Assembly: GCA_949297215.1 (NCBI GenBank) | Contig: CASFRV010000004.1 | Span: forward strand, 1-64,000 | Reading direction: 5' to 3' | DNA: 64,000 nucleotides | Source of the DNA: an uncultured Bacteroidales bacterium | GTDB lineage: Bacteria; Bacteroidota; Bacteroidia; Bacteroidales; Bacteroidaceae | Shown: positions 40,572 through 50,192 of the stretch, piece by piece | Layout: the number at the start of each line of letters is the position of its first letter | Position numbering within the stretch: position 1 is the stretch's first letter | Notes under the pieces: model-generated | The model's input: the letters and a program-made list of their open reading frames with translations, nothing else | What the model was told of the DNA's origin: nothing | Database searches by the model: none | Translations under genes and position numbers: made by a program

Positions 40572-41807
40572 TCAGTGATAGACAAGCGTGGTGAGCCCTT
40601 CGGAGGCATACACCTCGGCGGCGATGGCTTGCAGCGCCTCGGCGCTCACGGCGTCGATGGCGCGGCAGAGGGCCCCGACGTCGCGGTGGCACCCGTAGTG
40701 GGCGTAGGTTTTTCCCAAGGCCAGGGCGTAGCTCTCGCGGGCCTCACAGGAGATGCCAATCTGCCCTTTCAGCTGCTTTTTGGCCGCCGCCAGCCGTGCC
40801 GGCGTAAGGGCCGTATCGGTCAGGCGGCGCAGCTCGCGGCCCACCAGGCGGCGGCAGCGCTCCACGTCGGCCGCGTCGCAGCCGAAATAGACGTTCCAGG
40901 CGCCCGTGTCGGGGTAGGTGGAGAGATAGGCGTCCACCGAATAGACCAGCCCGGCGTGCTCGCGCAGACTCAGGTTGAGGCGCGAGTTCATGCCCGGCCC
41001 GCCCAGGATGTTATTAAGGAGCATGAGCCCGTGGCGACGCTCGTCGCGGCCGCCGAACGTGCGTGCCCCGACGACCACGTGGGCCTGGTGCGTGCCCCGC
41101 TCCACGTAGCGCGTCTCGGGCCGGTAGGGAGGCAGCGGAGGCATGGGCTTCGTCACGGTGGCGGCGGGCAGGTCGGCCGTGAGGCGCTCCATCGTGCGCA
41201 CAAGGCGGCCGAAGTCGACATCGCCCAGCACGTAGAACACGGCGTTCGATGGGCGGTAGTAGCGGTCGGCGAAGCGCCGCGCGTCGGCCGTGCGGTAGGA
41301 ACGCAGCCGCGCGGCATCGCCCAGCACGTCGCGCCCAAGGGGGTGGCCACGGAAGAGCATGGCCTCGAATTCGTCGAAGATGAGTTCCGAGGGAGAGTCC
41401 TTGTAGCTGTCTATCTCGTCGCAGATTACCTCCACTTCACGGTCGATCTCGTGCTGCGGGTACGTGCTGCGGAACACAATGTCGGTGAGCAGGTCGGCCG
41501 CCCGGCCGAAGTCGGGGCGCAGCACGGTGGCATAATAGACAGTCTCCTCTTTGTTGGTGTAGGCGTTCAGGTCGCCGCCCACGCGTTCCAGGCCGTTGGT
41601 GATGTGGCAGGCTCGTCGGCGCGCCGTGCCCTTGAAGCTCATGTGTTCCAGGAAGTGGGCCATGCCCGTGTCGGCCTCGTCCTCGTGGCGGGTGCCGGCG
41701 CAGACCACGTAGCCGCAGTAGACCACGGCCGAGGCGGCCTCTTCGTGGATGATGCGCAGCCCGTTGGCGAGCCGGTAGGTATGGAAGATGGGGGCAGAAG
41801 CGGTCAT
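40572..41807 (-). CDS. M16-family zinc peptidase (insulinase/processing peptidase type)
   Basis: 411 residues from the ATG at 41807. The inverted zinc site HFLEH is in GMAHFLEHMSFKGT (about 48-61), and the distal Glu lies in NKEETVYYATVL (about 90). The C-terminal domain carries GGPGMNSRLNLSLREHAGLVYSVDAYLSTYPDTG with the family R/Y motif. It probably acts in the cytosol or periplasm on short peptides; no signal peptide is visible, so cytosolic is likelier. It starts four bases after the flippase stop. Confidence 0.92.
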   Translation of the reverse strand: MTASAPIFHTYRLANGLRIIHEEAASAVVYCGYVVCAGTRHEDEADTGMAHFLEHMSFKGTARRRACHITNGLERVGGDLNAYTNKEETVYYATVLRPDFGRAADLLTDIVFRSTYPQHEIDREVEVICDEIDSYKDSPSELIFDEFEAMLFRGHPLGRDVLGDAARLRSYRTADARRFADRYYRPSNAVFYVLGDVDFGRLVRTMERLTADLPAATVTKPMPPLPPYRPETRYVERGTHQAHVVVGARTFGGRDERRHGLMLLNNILGGPGMNSRLNLSLREHAGLVYSVDAYLSTYPDTGAWNVYFGCDAADVERCRRLVGRELRRLTDTALTPARLAAAKKQLKGQIGISCEARESYALALGKTYAHYGCHRDVGALCRAIDAVSAEALQAIAAEVYASEGLTTLVYH

Positions 41808-41811
41808 GGCG

Positions 41812-43320
41812 TCAGGGGCGTTGGCGGAAGTAACGGCCCACCACGGGCCACGCCCGCAGCGGGAAGTCGTAGTGGACGGCGTGGGCGGCAAAGAGCCCGA
41901 TGAGCACCGTGTTGGCGCCCAAGCGGGCCCACAGCGGCCACGAGGCCGGCAGCCATTGCATCACGGCAAAGAACGCCGCGGCCAGAAGCACGTACACACC
42001 GATGCTGCGCAGCGGGTAATGGATGGGATAGTAGCGGCGGCCCACGAAATAGCTCAGCAGCATGGCCGTGGCGTAGCCTGCCACGCCGGCCCAGGCGCAG
42101 GCCATGTAGCCGTAGGTGGGGATGAAGGCCACGTTGACAGCCACGAGCACCACGCAGCCCGCCCCCGAGAACCACGCGCCCCAGATGGTGCGGTCGATGA
42201 GCTTATACCAGAACGACAGGTTGAAGTAGATGCCCATCAATATCTCGGCGGCCATGACGATGGGCACCACGCGCAGCCCGGCCCAATAGCCCGGGGCGAT
42301 GATGTGCTTGATGACGTCGAGATAGCCCACGACGATGAGAAAGGCCAGCAGGGTGAAAATGACGAAATACTTCATGGCGCGGGCGTAGGTGTCGCGGTTG
42401 TCGCCCTCGCGGTCCTTGCCGAAGACGAAGGGCTCGTAGGCATAGCGGAAGGCCTGCGTTATCATGGCCATGATCATGGCTATCTTCACGCAGGCACCGT
42501 AGATGCCGAGCTGCACCTTGCCCTCGGGGCCCTCGACGATGCGGGGGAAAATCATCTTGTCGGCCGTTTGGTTGAGGATGCCCGCGATGCCCAGGATGAG
42601 GATGGGCCAGGCATAATGCCACATGCGACCCATGAGCCGCCGGTCGAAGACGTAGCGGAAGCCCGTGAGCTCGCGGCGGAAGAACAGGGTGACCAGCGCC
42701 GTGCACGCCAGGTTGATGAAGAACGCATAGCCCACGCCCACCGACGGGTCGTAGACGCAGCTCACGGCCTCGCGCCATGCCGGCCGCGCATACAGGGCGG
42801 GCAGCAGCAGGAAGTAGACGAGGTTGAGCCCGATGTTGAGTCCGATGAAGAGCAGCTTGAGGGCGGCAAACTTGATGGGGCGCCGCCGGTAGCGCAGATA
42901 GGCAAAGGGAATGCACTGGAAGGCGTCGATGGCCACGCACACGGCCATCGTGCCCACATACTCGGGGTGGTCGGCATAGTCGAGCGCGTCGGCCACCTGC
43001 GGCAGGAAGCCCAGCACGAGGGCCACGAAGGCCAGCCCCACCCCGCCCACGGCGATGAGCGTCGTGGAGTAGACGCGCATAGGGTCGCGCTCGCCCTCTT
43101 TGTTGACGAAGCGGAAGAACGTTGTCTCCATGCCGAAGGTGAGCAGCACAAGCAGGAGGGCCGTGTAGCTGTACACCTCGGTGATGACGCCGTAGCCGCC
43201 CGACGAGGCGGCCAGGCGGGCCGTGTAGAGCGGCACGAGCAGATAGTTGAGGAAGCGCCCCACGATGCTGCTCAGCCCGTAGATGGCGGTGTCCTTGGCC
43301 AGCGATTTCAGGTTTGCCAT
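41812..43320 (-). CDS. Oligosaccharide flippase family membrane protein (MOP superfamily)
   Basis: 502 residues from the ATG at 43320, with about 14 membrane segments. The N-terminus MANLKSLAKDTAIYGLSSIVGRFLNYLLVPLYTARL and the long hydrophobic run match the polysaccharide biosynthesis protein (Wzx-like) family that flips lipid-linked sugars across the inner membrane. No glycosyltransferase genes are adjacent, so it may serve an envelope glycan made elsewhere. A lone MATE/MurJ-type role is an alternative. It heads the four-gene unit with M16, NUDIX and tpx. The longer frame to 43398 is rejected, as it lacks membrane character. Confidence 0.85.
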   Translation of the reverse strand: MANLKSLAKDTAIYGLSSIVGRFLNYLLVPLYTARLAASSGGYGVITEVYSYTALLLVLLTFGMETTFFRFVNKEGERDPMRVYSTTLIAVGGVGLAFVALVLGFLPQVADALDYADHPEYVGTMAVCVAIDAFQCIPFAYLRYRRRPIKFAALKLLFIGLNIGLNLVYFLLLPALYARPAWREAVSCVYDPSVGVGYAFFINLACTALVTLFFRRELTGFRYVFDRRLMGRMWHYAWPILILGIAGILNQTADKMIFPRIVEGPEGKVQLGIYGACVKIAMIMAMITQAFRYAYEPFVFGKDREGDNRDTYARAMKYFVIFTLLAFLIVVGYLDVIKHIIAPGYWAGLRVVPIVMAAEILMGIYFNLSFWYKLIDRTIWGAWFSGAGCVVLVAVNVAFIPTYGYMACAWAGVAGYATAMLLSYFVGRRYYPIHYPLRSIGVYVLLAAAFFAVMQWLPASWPLWARLGANTVLIGLFAAHAVHYDFPLRAWPVVGRYFRQRP

Positions 43321-43375
43321 AAGCCGGTTGTCAATGTTTATGCCAGCGCCCTGCACGCGGACAGGCGCAGACATG

Positions 43376-43383
43376 CAAAGGTA
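43376..43383 (-). promoter_or_regulatory. -7 element for the flippase-M16-NUDIX-tpx unit
   Basis: TACCTTTG on the minus strand, 55 bases before the flippase ATG. No clear -33 element. Confidence 0.5.
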
Positions 43384-43475
43384 AGGCCTTTTTTGCAACC
43401 GCGGGCGGGCGGCCGCGCTAAAAAGCGTCGGTCTCCCTCGTATGCACCCCGCGCCGGTGGGGCAGGCGTCTCATG

Positions 43476-44516
43476 TCAAACGTTTTCATCCCCCGGTTCT
43501 TTCAAAGAAGCGAGGCGTTTGGCTTCGTTTATCTCATGAATGAGCTGTTCGGAGGTGGGCAGGTAAAGTTCGTACTTGCTGGTGTAGATGGTTCGGTTGT
43601 TCTCTGGCAAAGCGAGCCTGACGGCTGTGTCGTTCTTACTGGTGCAGAGCAATATGCCTATGGTCGGATTTTCGTCCTCGGCCTTCTCATTCCGATCATA
43701 ATGGTTCACATACATCTGCATCTGGCCGAGATCCTGATGAGTAAGCTTGCGTGTCTTCAAATCGATGAGCACGAAACACCGCAACAGGCGATTGTAGAAC
43801 ACCAGATCGATGAAATATTCGTCATCTTCCACCAGAAAGCGCTTCTGTCGCGCCACAAACGAAAACCCCTTGCCCATTTCGAGCAAGAAGTCGGCAAGGT
43901 GCGAGATGATGGCGGCCTCCAAATCTTTTTCGTAATATGCCGGCCGGCGTTCCAGTCCTAAGAATTCGAGGAACATGGGGTCTTTGATGATTTCCGTCGG
44001 CCGTTCCGGCTGACGCTCGCCGCGCGCCACGGCCAGCACCGCCTCTTTGTCGTTGCTCATCAGCAGGCGCTCGTAGAGCAGGGAGTTGATTTGCCGTTCC
44101 AATTGGCGACCGGTCCAACCTTCATTGACTGCCTCCAATTCATAATACTCACGCTTGTCCTTGTCAGGGATGGCTATGAGCAGCTTATACTGCGACCAGC
44201 TCAATTGCGTCCGCAGTGTGGACGCAATTGGATAGAGCCTGTAAAACTGCCTGCTGCGTTCCAACTGCCTCACCGAGAAGCCGCTACCATACTCTGGCAT
44301 GATCTGTTTGGAAAGGTTGCGGATGAGGTAGGTTCCATAGTTGGCACGCTGCTTCCCCTGCTGCTCTTTCTCGAAGATGCGCTTGCCGATGTTCCAATAC
44401 ATCTGCACGCGGCAAAAGTCCACGCTGCGCACCGCGTTTTGACGGGATTCATCGATGATTTGTCTGATTTCCGCCACAAACCCTTTGTCGTTTTCTACGA
44501 TTTCCCCTGCTTTCAT
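43476..44516 (-). CDS. DUF1016/YhcG-family PD-(D/E)xK nuclease
   Basis: 346 residues from the ATG at 44516. The N-terminal DUF1016 domain (about 10-140; VQMYWNIGKRIFEKEQQGKQRANYG, RQFYRLYPIASTLRTQLSWSQYKLL) is followed by a YhcG nuclease domain (about 180-335; FLVEDDEYFIDLVFYNRLLRCFVLIDLKTRKLTHQDLGQMQMYVNHYD). The Asp of YFIDLVFYN and the Asp-x-Lys of LIDLKTR are the likely catalytic residues; most members have Glu in place of that Asp. Members are often found in defence islands or with restriction systems, although none is adjacent here. Its base composition is visibly lower in GC than its neighbours, suggesting transfer. It contains a perfect 11-bp inverted repeat at 44202-44230. Confidence 0.88.
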   Translation of the reverse strand: MKAGEIVENDKGFVAEIRQIIDESRQNAVRSVDFCRVQMYWNIGKRIFEKEQQGKQRANYGTYLIRNLSKQIMPEYGSGFSVRQLERSRQFYRLYPIASTLRTQLSWSQYKLLIAIPDKDKREYYELEAVNEGWTGRQLERQINSLLYERLLMSNDKEAVLAVARGERQPERPTEIIKDPMFLEFLGLERRPAYYEKDLEAAIISHLADFLLEMGKGFSFVARQKRFLVEDDEYFIDLVFYNRLLRCFVLIDLKTRKLTHQDLGQMQMYVNHYDRNEKAEDENPTIGILLCTSKNDTAVRLALPENNRTIYTSKYELYLPTSEQLIHEINEAKRLASLKEPGDENV

Positions 44517-44625
44517 TGTTTTTCTGTTTTTGCTGGTTAAAGATGTAGCCTCGGCTCTTGCCCCGCTGCCGCCGCCACCTTTCCTCCCCACCCTTCTTTC
44601 CGCAAGGCGGGCGCGGCCTGCCTTG

Positions 44626-44633
44626 CAAATATA
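44626..44633 (-). promoter_or_regulatory. -7 element for the DUF1016 nuclease gene
   Basis: TATATTTG on the minus strand, 110 bases before the ATG at 44516. No clear -33. Confidence 0.45.
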
Positions 44634-44724
44634 CGACAATCGGCTGAATCGGCGGGAGCGCCGCCCGACAAAGCCGCGGTGGGGGCCCGGGGCAGGAAGG
44701 GGCGCGCATTTCCGCCCCGCCCGC

Positions 44725-44755
44725 TTGGCCCGACCGTCCGCTTACTGTAACTTTG
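44725..44755 (+). promoter_or_regulatory. Promoter for the SpmA/SpmB-like gene
   Basis: TTG at 44725-44727, a 20-base spacer, then TAACTTTG at 44748-44755, 24 bases before the ATG. Confidence 0.65.
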
Positions 44756-44778
44756 CGGCCGCTAACTCATTTGCTCGC

Positions 44779-46014
44779 ATGGTACTCAATTATATATGGC
44801 TCGCCTTTTTCCTCGTGGCATTTGCCATTGCCACGGTGAAACTGCTGTTTTTTGGCGATGTAGACGTCTTCCCGGCCATCATGAACTCCACGTTCGACAC
44901 GGCGCGCACGGCGTTCGAGATTTCTCTCGGCCTCACGGGCGTGCTTTCGCTGTGGCTCGGCGTGATGAAGATCGGCGAGCGCGGCGGCGTGGTCGACGTG
45001 CTGGCGCGCTGGCTCAGCCCGGTCTTTACGAAGCTCTTTCCCGACGTGCCCAAGGGCCATCCCGTCGTGGGCAACATCTTCATGAACATCGCGGCCAACA
45101 TGCTGGGGCTCGACAACGCGGCCACGCCCCTCGGCCTGAAGGCCATGGAGGGCCTGCAACAGCTCAACCCCAGGAAGGACACGGCCACCAACCCGATGAT
45201 TATGTTCCTGGTCATCAACACGTCGGGCCTCACCATCATCCCGGTGAGCATTATGGTGTATCGTGCACAGGCCGGCGCGGCGCAGCCCACCGACGTTTTC
45301 ATCCCCATCCTGCTTGCCACGTTCTGCTCGACGCTGGCCGGCATCGTGGCCACGAGCCTCTATCAGCGCATCAACCTGCTCAACCGCACGTTGCTCCTCA
45401 CGCTGGGCGGCATGTCGGCCGGCGTGGCCGCCGTCATCTGGGGCTTCAGCCGCATGGACCGCGCCATGATGAACACCGTGGGCACCACCACGGCCAACGT
45501 GCTGCTCTTCACCATCATCATCCTGTTTCTGCTGGCGGGCGTGCGGCGGCGCGTCAACGTGTACGACGCCTTCATCGAGGGAGCCAAGGAGGGCTTCACC
45601 ACGGCCGTGCGCATCATCCCCTACCTGGTGGCCATCCTGGTGGGCGTGGGCGTGTTCCGTGCCTCGGGGGCGATGGACTGGCTCGTCGACGGCCTCGCGT
45701 GGCTCGTGCGACTGAGCGGCCTGCCGTCCGACTGGGTGACAGCCCTGCCCACGGCGCTCATGAAGCCCCTGAGCGGCAGCGGAGCCCGCGGCATGATGGT
45801 CGATGCCATGGCCACCTACGGCGCCGACTCGTTTGCAGGCCGCCTGAGCTGCATCTTCCAGGGAAGCACCGACACGACGTTCTACATCCTGGCCGTCTAC
45901 TTCGGCAGCGTCGGCATACGCTACACGCGCCATGCCGTGGCCTGCGGCCTGCTGGCCGACCTGGCCGGCGTCGTGGCCGCCATCGGCGTGTGCTACCTTT
46001 TCTTCGGAGCCTGA
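44779..46014 (+). CDS. Nucleoside-recognition (Gate) membrane protein, SpmA-SpmB fusion type
   Basis: 411 residues from the ATG at 44779, placed by the promoter and by the hydrophobic start MVLNYIWLAFFLVAFAIATVKLLFF. Two Gate (nucleoside recognition) domains occur in tandem (about 45-190 and 270-400); GHPVVGNIFMNIAANMLGLDNAATPLGLKAM is the SpmA-like block and GSGARGMMVDAMATYGADSFAGRLSCIFQGSTDTTFYILAVYFG the SpmB-like block. In Bacillus these are two spore-maturation proteins; in Bacteroidota they are fused and probably transport an unknown solute. No sporulation gene is nearby. Element B copy 3 lies 27 bases after its stop. Confidence 0.88.
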   Translation: MVLNYIWLAFFLVAFAIATVKLLFFGDVDVFPAIMNSTFDTARTAFEISLGLTGVLSLWLGVMKIGERGGVVDVLARWLSPVFTKLFPDVPKGHPVVGNIFMNIAANMLGLDNAATPLGLKAMEGLQQLNPRKDTATNPMIMFLVINTSGLTIIPVSIMVYRAQAGAAQPTDVFIPILLATFCSTLAGIVATSLYQRINLLNRTLLLTLGGMSAGVAAVIWGFSRMDRAMMNTVGTTTANVLLFTIIILFLLAGVRRRVNVYDAFIEGAKEGFTTAVRIIPYLVAILVGVGVFRASGAMDWLVDGLAWLVRLSGLPSDWVTALPTALMKPLSGSGARGMMVDAMATYGADSFAGRLSCIFQGSTDTTFYILAVYFGSVGIRYTRHAVACGLLADLAGVVAAIGVCYLFFGA

Positions 46015-46040
46015 GGCGCCGCCCGTCCGCTCCTACGCTG

Positions 46041-46382
46041 TTTTTTAACACGGAGAATCGATTATTTTCGAGCGCCAGCGCCGACGCTCGCAAATGAGCG
46101 AAAATCAGAAACCGCTGACGTTCAGCCACATCCGTGCGAAGCCCCGCCGCACGGACGCCCCAAAACGCGATTTTCGCCACTATATGGCGCAAATCGACCC
46201 CCATTTTCTCTTGAAAACAGGCCTTGGATACGAAAATCCAAGGGATGGATCGGCCGATCCATGGGATGGAAACAGAAATCCATGGGATGGATCGACGGGG
46301 CAGCCGCATGGACGCACGAAAATAACGCTAAAAGGCGGCGCAACACGCGCGTCCGCATTAACAGAGTGACATATAGCGCACA
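46041..46382 (-). repeat. Element B, copy 3 (342 bp, inverted)
   Basis: Same ends as copy 2 (TTTTTTAACACGGAG at the low coordinate, ATATAGCGCACA at the high one). The interior has three CCATGG-type units and the block ATTTTCGCCACTATATGG. A 91-codon frame (46094-46369, plus) has the same length and boundaries as one in copy 2. On the opposite strand a frame with repeated SIPWI runs through it. The GC palindrome seen beside the left end of the other copies is missing here. Confidence 0.9.
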
Positions 46383-46433
46383 AGGGGTGCGGCCTTCCGA
46401 TGACAACATCGCGTGCTGAAAAGGAATCGCGAG

Positions 46434-46740
46434 GCCTGCGACCCCATAGGGGTCGAACCATCTATAACCGCGGGTGAGCCAAAGGCGAACCCGCGGACAG
46501 TCCTCACCCTACAATGGGACCCCATGGGGGTCCAACTTCCCCTTACCGCGGGTAAGCCGCAGGCATACCCGCGGACAACGCGGAGCAGTCATCCGCCAAG
46601 GCCTAAAACAACACATCCCGGTGCCCGCACGACGCTGTGAGGAAGTTCGACCCCCATGGGGTCGGAGTAGTGTGGGGTTCCTGTCCGCGGGTGCGCTGCG
46701 CTTACCCGCGGTTATAGAGTAGTGCGACCCCCTTGGGACC
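46434..46740. repeat. Palindrome cluster A, copy 3 (short)
   Basis: Contains GACCCC/GGGGTC palindromes near 46440, 46517, 46648 and (decayed) 46728. Three CCGCGGGT/ACCCGCGG hairpins lie at about 46469-46497, 46547-46576 and 46684-46712, in the order of copies 1 and 2. It lacks the second half (the GGAGCGAAGCGGA-loop hairpins and GCCTCTTCGAGGC palindromes) and has no GAGACGCG hairpin. Element B copy 3 and this cluster fill most of 46015-46910. Confidence 0.85.
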
Positions 46741-46851
46741 GTCAGCCACACGTTAAACAGCCGGCTCCCCATCGGCGGGCCCCTCCCCCGTCCCCGCCGC
46801 CCGCAAAGGGCGTTTCTTTCAGCCGCTTGCGGGATGTTCGTGAAAAAAGTA

Positions 46852-46859
46852 GTACCTTT
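46852..46859 (+). promoter_or_regulatory. -7 element for the GNAT-like gene and probably parE-coaD
   Basis: TACCTTTG, 51 bases before the ATG at 46911. The nearest TTG (46826-46828) is spaced 23 bases away, slightly long. Confidence 0.5.
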
Positions 46860-46910
46860 GCACGCGGTATACCGTTTTTTATTTTATACAGCAAACAGCC
46901 ACCGGGAGAA

Positions 46911-48044
46911 ATGTCCGTCGAAATCAAGAAAGTCACGAGCAGAAAGGAGCTGAAACAGTTCATCCGTTTCAATTACGAGTTCTACAAAAACAATCCCTAC
47001 GCCGTCCCCGACCTGTACGAGGACATGCTGCAAACGTTCTCGCCGGGCAAGAACGCCGCGCTCGACTTCTGCGAGGCCGACTATTTCCTGGCCCTGCGCG
47101 AGGGACGCATCGTGGGCCGCGTGGCAGCCATCATCAACCGCCGCGCCAACGCCACGTGGAAAAAGCGTCAGGTGCGCTTCGGGTGGATCGACTTCATCGA
47201 CGACATCGAGGTGAGCCGCGCCCTCATCGACACCGTCAGGCAGTGGGGACGCGAGCGCGGCATGGACACCATCGAGGGTCCGCTGGGCTTCACCGACCTC
47301 GACGCCGAGGGCATGCTCATCGAGGGCTTCGACCAGCTCTCCACCATGGCCACCACGTACAACTATCCCTACTACCCCCGCCACATGGAGCAGCTGGGCC
47401 TCGCCAAGGCGGTCGACTGGGTGGAGATGAAAATCTTCGTGCCCGACGAAATACCCGAGAAGCACCGGCGCATTGCCGACATCATACGGCGCAAGTATAA
47501 CCTGCGCGTGCGCAAGCTCAGCGGCAAGCGCGGGCTGCGCCGCTCGGGCGTGGTGCATGACATTTTCCGCCTCATCAACCAGGCCTACGCCCCCCTCTTC
47601 GGCTACTCGGAGATGACCGACCGGCAGATCGACCAGTACGTCGGCAACTACCTGCCCGTGCTCGACCTGCGCATGGTCACCGTCGTCGAAAACGCCGAGG
47701 GCGAGCTCGTGGCCGTGGGCATCTCGATGCCCTCGCTCTCGCGCGCCCTGCAACGGGCCCGGGGCCGCCTGCTGCCCTTCGGGTGGTTCCACCTGCTGCG
47801 CGCCCTGCGCTGGCGGCGCCCCGAGACGCTCGACCTGCTCCTGGTGGCCGTGCGCCCCGACTATCAGAACAAAGGCGTCAACGCCCTGCTCTTCACCGAC
47901 CTCATCCCCGTCTACCAGCAGCTCGGCTTCAAGTATGCCGAGAGCAACCCCGAACTCGAGGTCAACGAAAAGGTGCAGAGCCAGTGGCAATACTTCCACA
48001 CGGAGCAACACAAGCGCCGCCGCTGCTTCACGGCCCCCCTCTGA
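46911..48044 (+). CDS. GNAT-like N-acetyltransferase-fold protein
   Basis: 377 residues from the ATG at 46911 (preceded by GGGAGAA; the upstream in-frame part lies in repeats). It begins [35 protein letters not shown], written here in two parts. The C-terminal half has an acetyl-CoA-site-like [20 protein letters not shown] (around residue 305-325; R/Q-x-x-G-x-G/A form, here QNKGV) and [18 protein letters not shown]. This matches a conserved Bacteroidota family usually described as a GNAT-like hypothetical protein; the acceptor is unknown. It lies 77 bases before parE and may be cotranscribed. Confidence 0.8.
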   Translation: MSVEIKKVTSRKELKQFIRFNYEFYKNNPYAVPDLYEDMLQTFSPGKNAALDFCEADYFLALREGRIVGRVAAIINRRANATWKKRQVRFGWIDFIDDIEVSRALIDTVRQWGRERGMDTIEGPLGFTDLDAEGMLIEGFDQLSTMATTYNYPYYPRHMEQLGLAKAVDWVEMKIFVPDEIPEKHRRIADIIRRKYNLRVRKLSGKRGLRRSGVVHDIFRLINQAYAPLFGYSEMTDRQIDQYVGNYLPVLDLRMVTVVENAEGELVAVGISMPSLSRALQRARGRLLPFGWFHLLRALRWRRPETLDLLLVAVRPDYQNKGVNALLFTDLIPVYQQLGFKYAESNPELEVNEKVQSQWQYFHTEQHKRRRCFTAPL

Positions 48045-48121
48045 CGCCCGCACCCCCGGCAGCCGCCACGGCGCGGCCCGCGGCCATGGGGCCGCCCCTC
48101 CCTCCCTTTCCCCGCACCCTT

Positions 48122-50182
48122 ATGCAAGAAGAACAGAACATACAGCAACCCGCACGCTCCGCCGCCGACTACACGGAGAAGAACATACGCACGCTCGAAG
48201 GGGCCGAACACATCCGCCGCCGGCCGGGCATGTACATCGGCCGGCTGGGCGACGGCTCGCACGCCGAGGACGGCATCTACGTGCTGCTGAAGGAAACCAT
48301 CGACAACAGCATCGACGAGTTTAACGAAGGCTTCGGCAAGCGCATCGAGGTGGACATCGACGACGACCTGCGCGCCTCCGTGCGCGACTATGGCCGGGGC
48401 ATCCCCCTGGGCAGCCTGGTCGACGCCGTTTCGAAGCTCAACACGGGCGCCAAGTACGACACGGCCGTCTTCACCGCCAGCGTGGGCCTCAACGGCGTGG
48501 GCATCAAGGCCGTCAACGCCCTGAGCTCGCGCTTCACGGCCCGCAGCTTCCGCGACGGGCAGATGCGCGAGGCCGTCTTCGAGCGCGGCAGCCTCGTGTC
48601 CGACACCACCGGGCCCACCGACGAGGAGAACGGCACCTACGTTTTCTTCGAGCCCGACGCCACGCTCTTCCAGGGCTACCGCTTCCACGCCGAGTTTGTC
48701 GAGACAATGCTGCGCAACTACACCTACCTCAACACGGGGCTCGCCATCTTCCACAACGGCCGCCGCATCATCAGCCGCAACGGCCTCGAAGACCTCCTGC
48801 GCGACAACATGACGGCCCCGGGCCTCTACCCCATCGTCCACCTGCGCGGCGAGGGCATCGACATCGCCTTCACCCACACCTCGCAGTATGGCGAGGAGTA
48901 CTACTCGTTCGTCAACGGCCAGCACACCACCCAGGGCGGCACCCACCAGAGCGCCTTCAAGGAGCACATGGCCCGCACCATCAAGGAATATTTCGGCAAA
49001 AACTTCGACGTGCAGGACGTGCGCAACGGACTGGTGGCCGCCATCGCCGTGCGCGTCATCGAGCCCCTCTTCGAGAGCCAGACCAAGATCAAGCTCGGCT
49101 CGCTCGTCATGGCCCCGCCCAAGGACGCTGAGGGACGGCCCTTCCCCCTCTCGGGCGTGAGCGTCAACAAGTTCGTGGGCGACTTCGTCAAGGAAAACGT
49201 CGACAACTATCTCCACAAGCACCTGGACGTGGCCGACGTCATCCTGCAAAAAATACAGGAGAGCGAAAAGGAGCGCAAGGCCATTGCCGGCGTGACAAAG
49301 CTGGCCCGCGAACGCGCCAAAAAGGCCAACCTGCACAACCGCAAGCTGCGCGACTGCCGCATCCACCTGAACGACCCCGCGCCCAAAAGCCGCAAGGACG
49401 ACGACGACGAGGGCGCCGACCCACGCATGGAGAGCGCCATCTTCATCACCGAGGGCGACTCGGCCAGCGGCTCCATCACCAAGAGCCGCGACGTGAACAC
49501 GCAGGCCGTCTTCTCCCTGCGCGGCAAGCCCCTCAACTGCTACGGGCTCACCAAAAAGGTGGTGTACGAGAACGAGGAGTTCAACCTGCTGCAAGCCGCC
49601 CTCAACATCGAGGACGGCCTCGACGGGCTGCGCTACAACAAGGTCATCGTGGCCACCGACGCCGACGTGGACGGCATGCACATCCGCCTGCTCATGATCA
49701 CGTTCTTCCTGCAATTCTTCCCCGAGCTCATCAAGAAGGGCCACGTCTTCATCTTGCAGACACCCCTGTTCCGCGTGCGCAACAAGAAGAAAAAGACGGG
49801 CCGCGCAGCCGCCGCGGGCAAGGCCACAGCCGGCGAGGCCGTGCTCCGCAAGGTGCGCACGAGCGACCGCTCCGAGTTTGAAACGGTCTACTGCTACAAC
49901 GACGAGGAGCGCCAGGCAGCCATACGGCGCCTGGGCCCCGACCCCGAGATTACGCGCTTCAAGGGGCTGGGCGAAATCTCGCCCGAGGAGTTCAAGCACT
50001 TCATCGGCCCCGACATACGCCTCGAACAGGTGACGCTCCACAAGGGCGACCAGGTGGCCAGCCTGCTCGAATACTACATGGGCAAAAACACCCCCGAGCG
50101 CCAGAACTTCATCATCGATAACCTCGTGGTCGAGGAGGATCCCGTCGAAGAGGAGCCCGCCCCGGCCGCAGCAACCCGTTAA
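48122..50182 (+). CDS. parE: DNA topoisomerase IV subunit B
   Basis: 686 residues from the ATG at 48122. GHKL ATPase domain (about 15-240): [22 protein letters not shown] with the magnesium-binding Asn, and [12 protein letters not shown] transducer domain is followed by TOPRIM with [11 protein letters not shown] and [14 protein letters not shown]. The C-terminal [15 protein letters not shown] ends the shared GyrB/ParE core. The TOPRIM variant EGDSASG rather than EGDSAGG, and the sequence difference from the gyrB at 62309, support ParE. With ParA/ParC it decatenates daughter chromosomes; parC is not in the window. coaD follows after 10 bases. Confidence 0.93.
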   Translation: MQEEQNIQQPARSAADYTEKNIRTLEGAEHIRRRPGMYIGRLGDGSHAEDGIYVLLKETIDNSIDEFNEGFGKRIEVDIDDDLRASVRDYGRGIPLGSLVDAVSKLNTGAKYDTAVFTASVGLNGVGIKAVNALSSRFTARSFRDGQMREAVFERGSLVSDTTGPTDEENGTYVFFEPDATLFQGYRFHAEFVETMLRNYTYLNTGLAIFHNGRRIISRNGLEDLLRDNMTAPGLYPIVHLRGEGIDIAFTHTSQYGEEYYSFVNGQHTTQGGTHQSAFKEHMARTIKEYFGKNFDVQDVRNGLVAAIAVRVIEPLFESQTKIKLGSLVMAPPKDAEGRPFPLSGVSVNKFVGDFVKENVDNYLHKHLDVADVILQKIQESEKERKAIAGVTKLARERAKKANLHNRKLRDCRIHLNDPAPKSRKDDDDEGADPRMESAIFITEGDSASGSITKSRDVNTQAVFSLRGKPLNCYGLTKKVVYENEEFNLLQAALNIEDGLDGLRYNKVIVATDADVDGMHIRLLMITFFLQFFPELIKKGHVFILQTPLFRVRNKKKKTGRAAAAGKATAGEAVLRKVRTSDRSEFETVYCYNDEERQAAIRRLGPDPEITRFKGLGEISPEEFKHFIGPDIRLEQVTLHKGDQVASLLEYYMGKNTPERQNFIIDNLVVEEDPVEEEPAPAAATR

Positions 50183-50192
50183 AACCCCGGTC

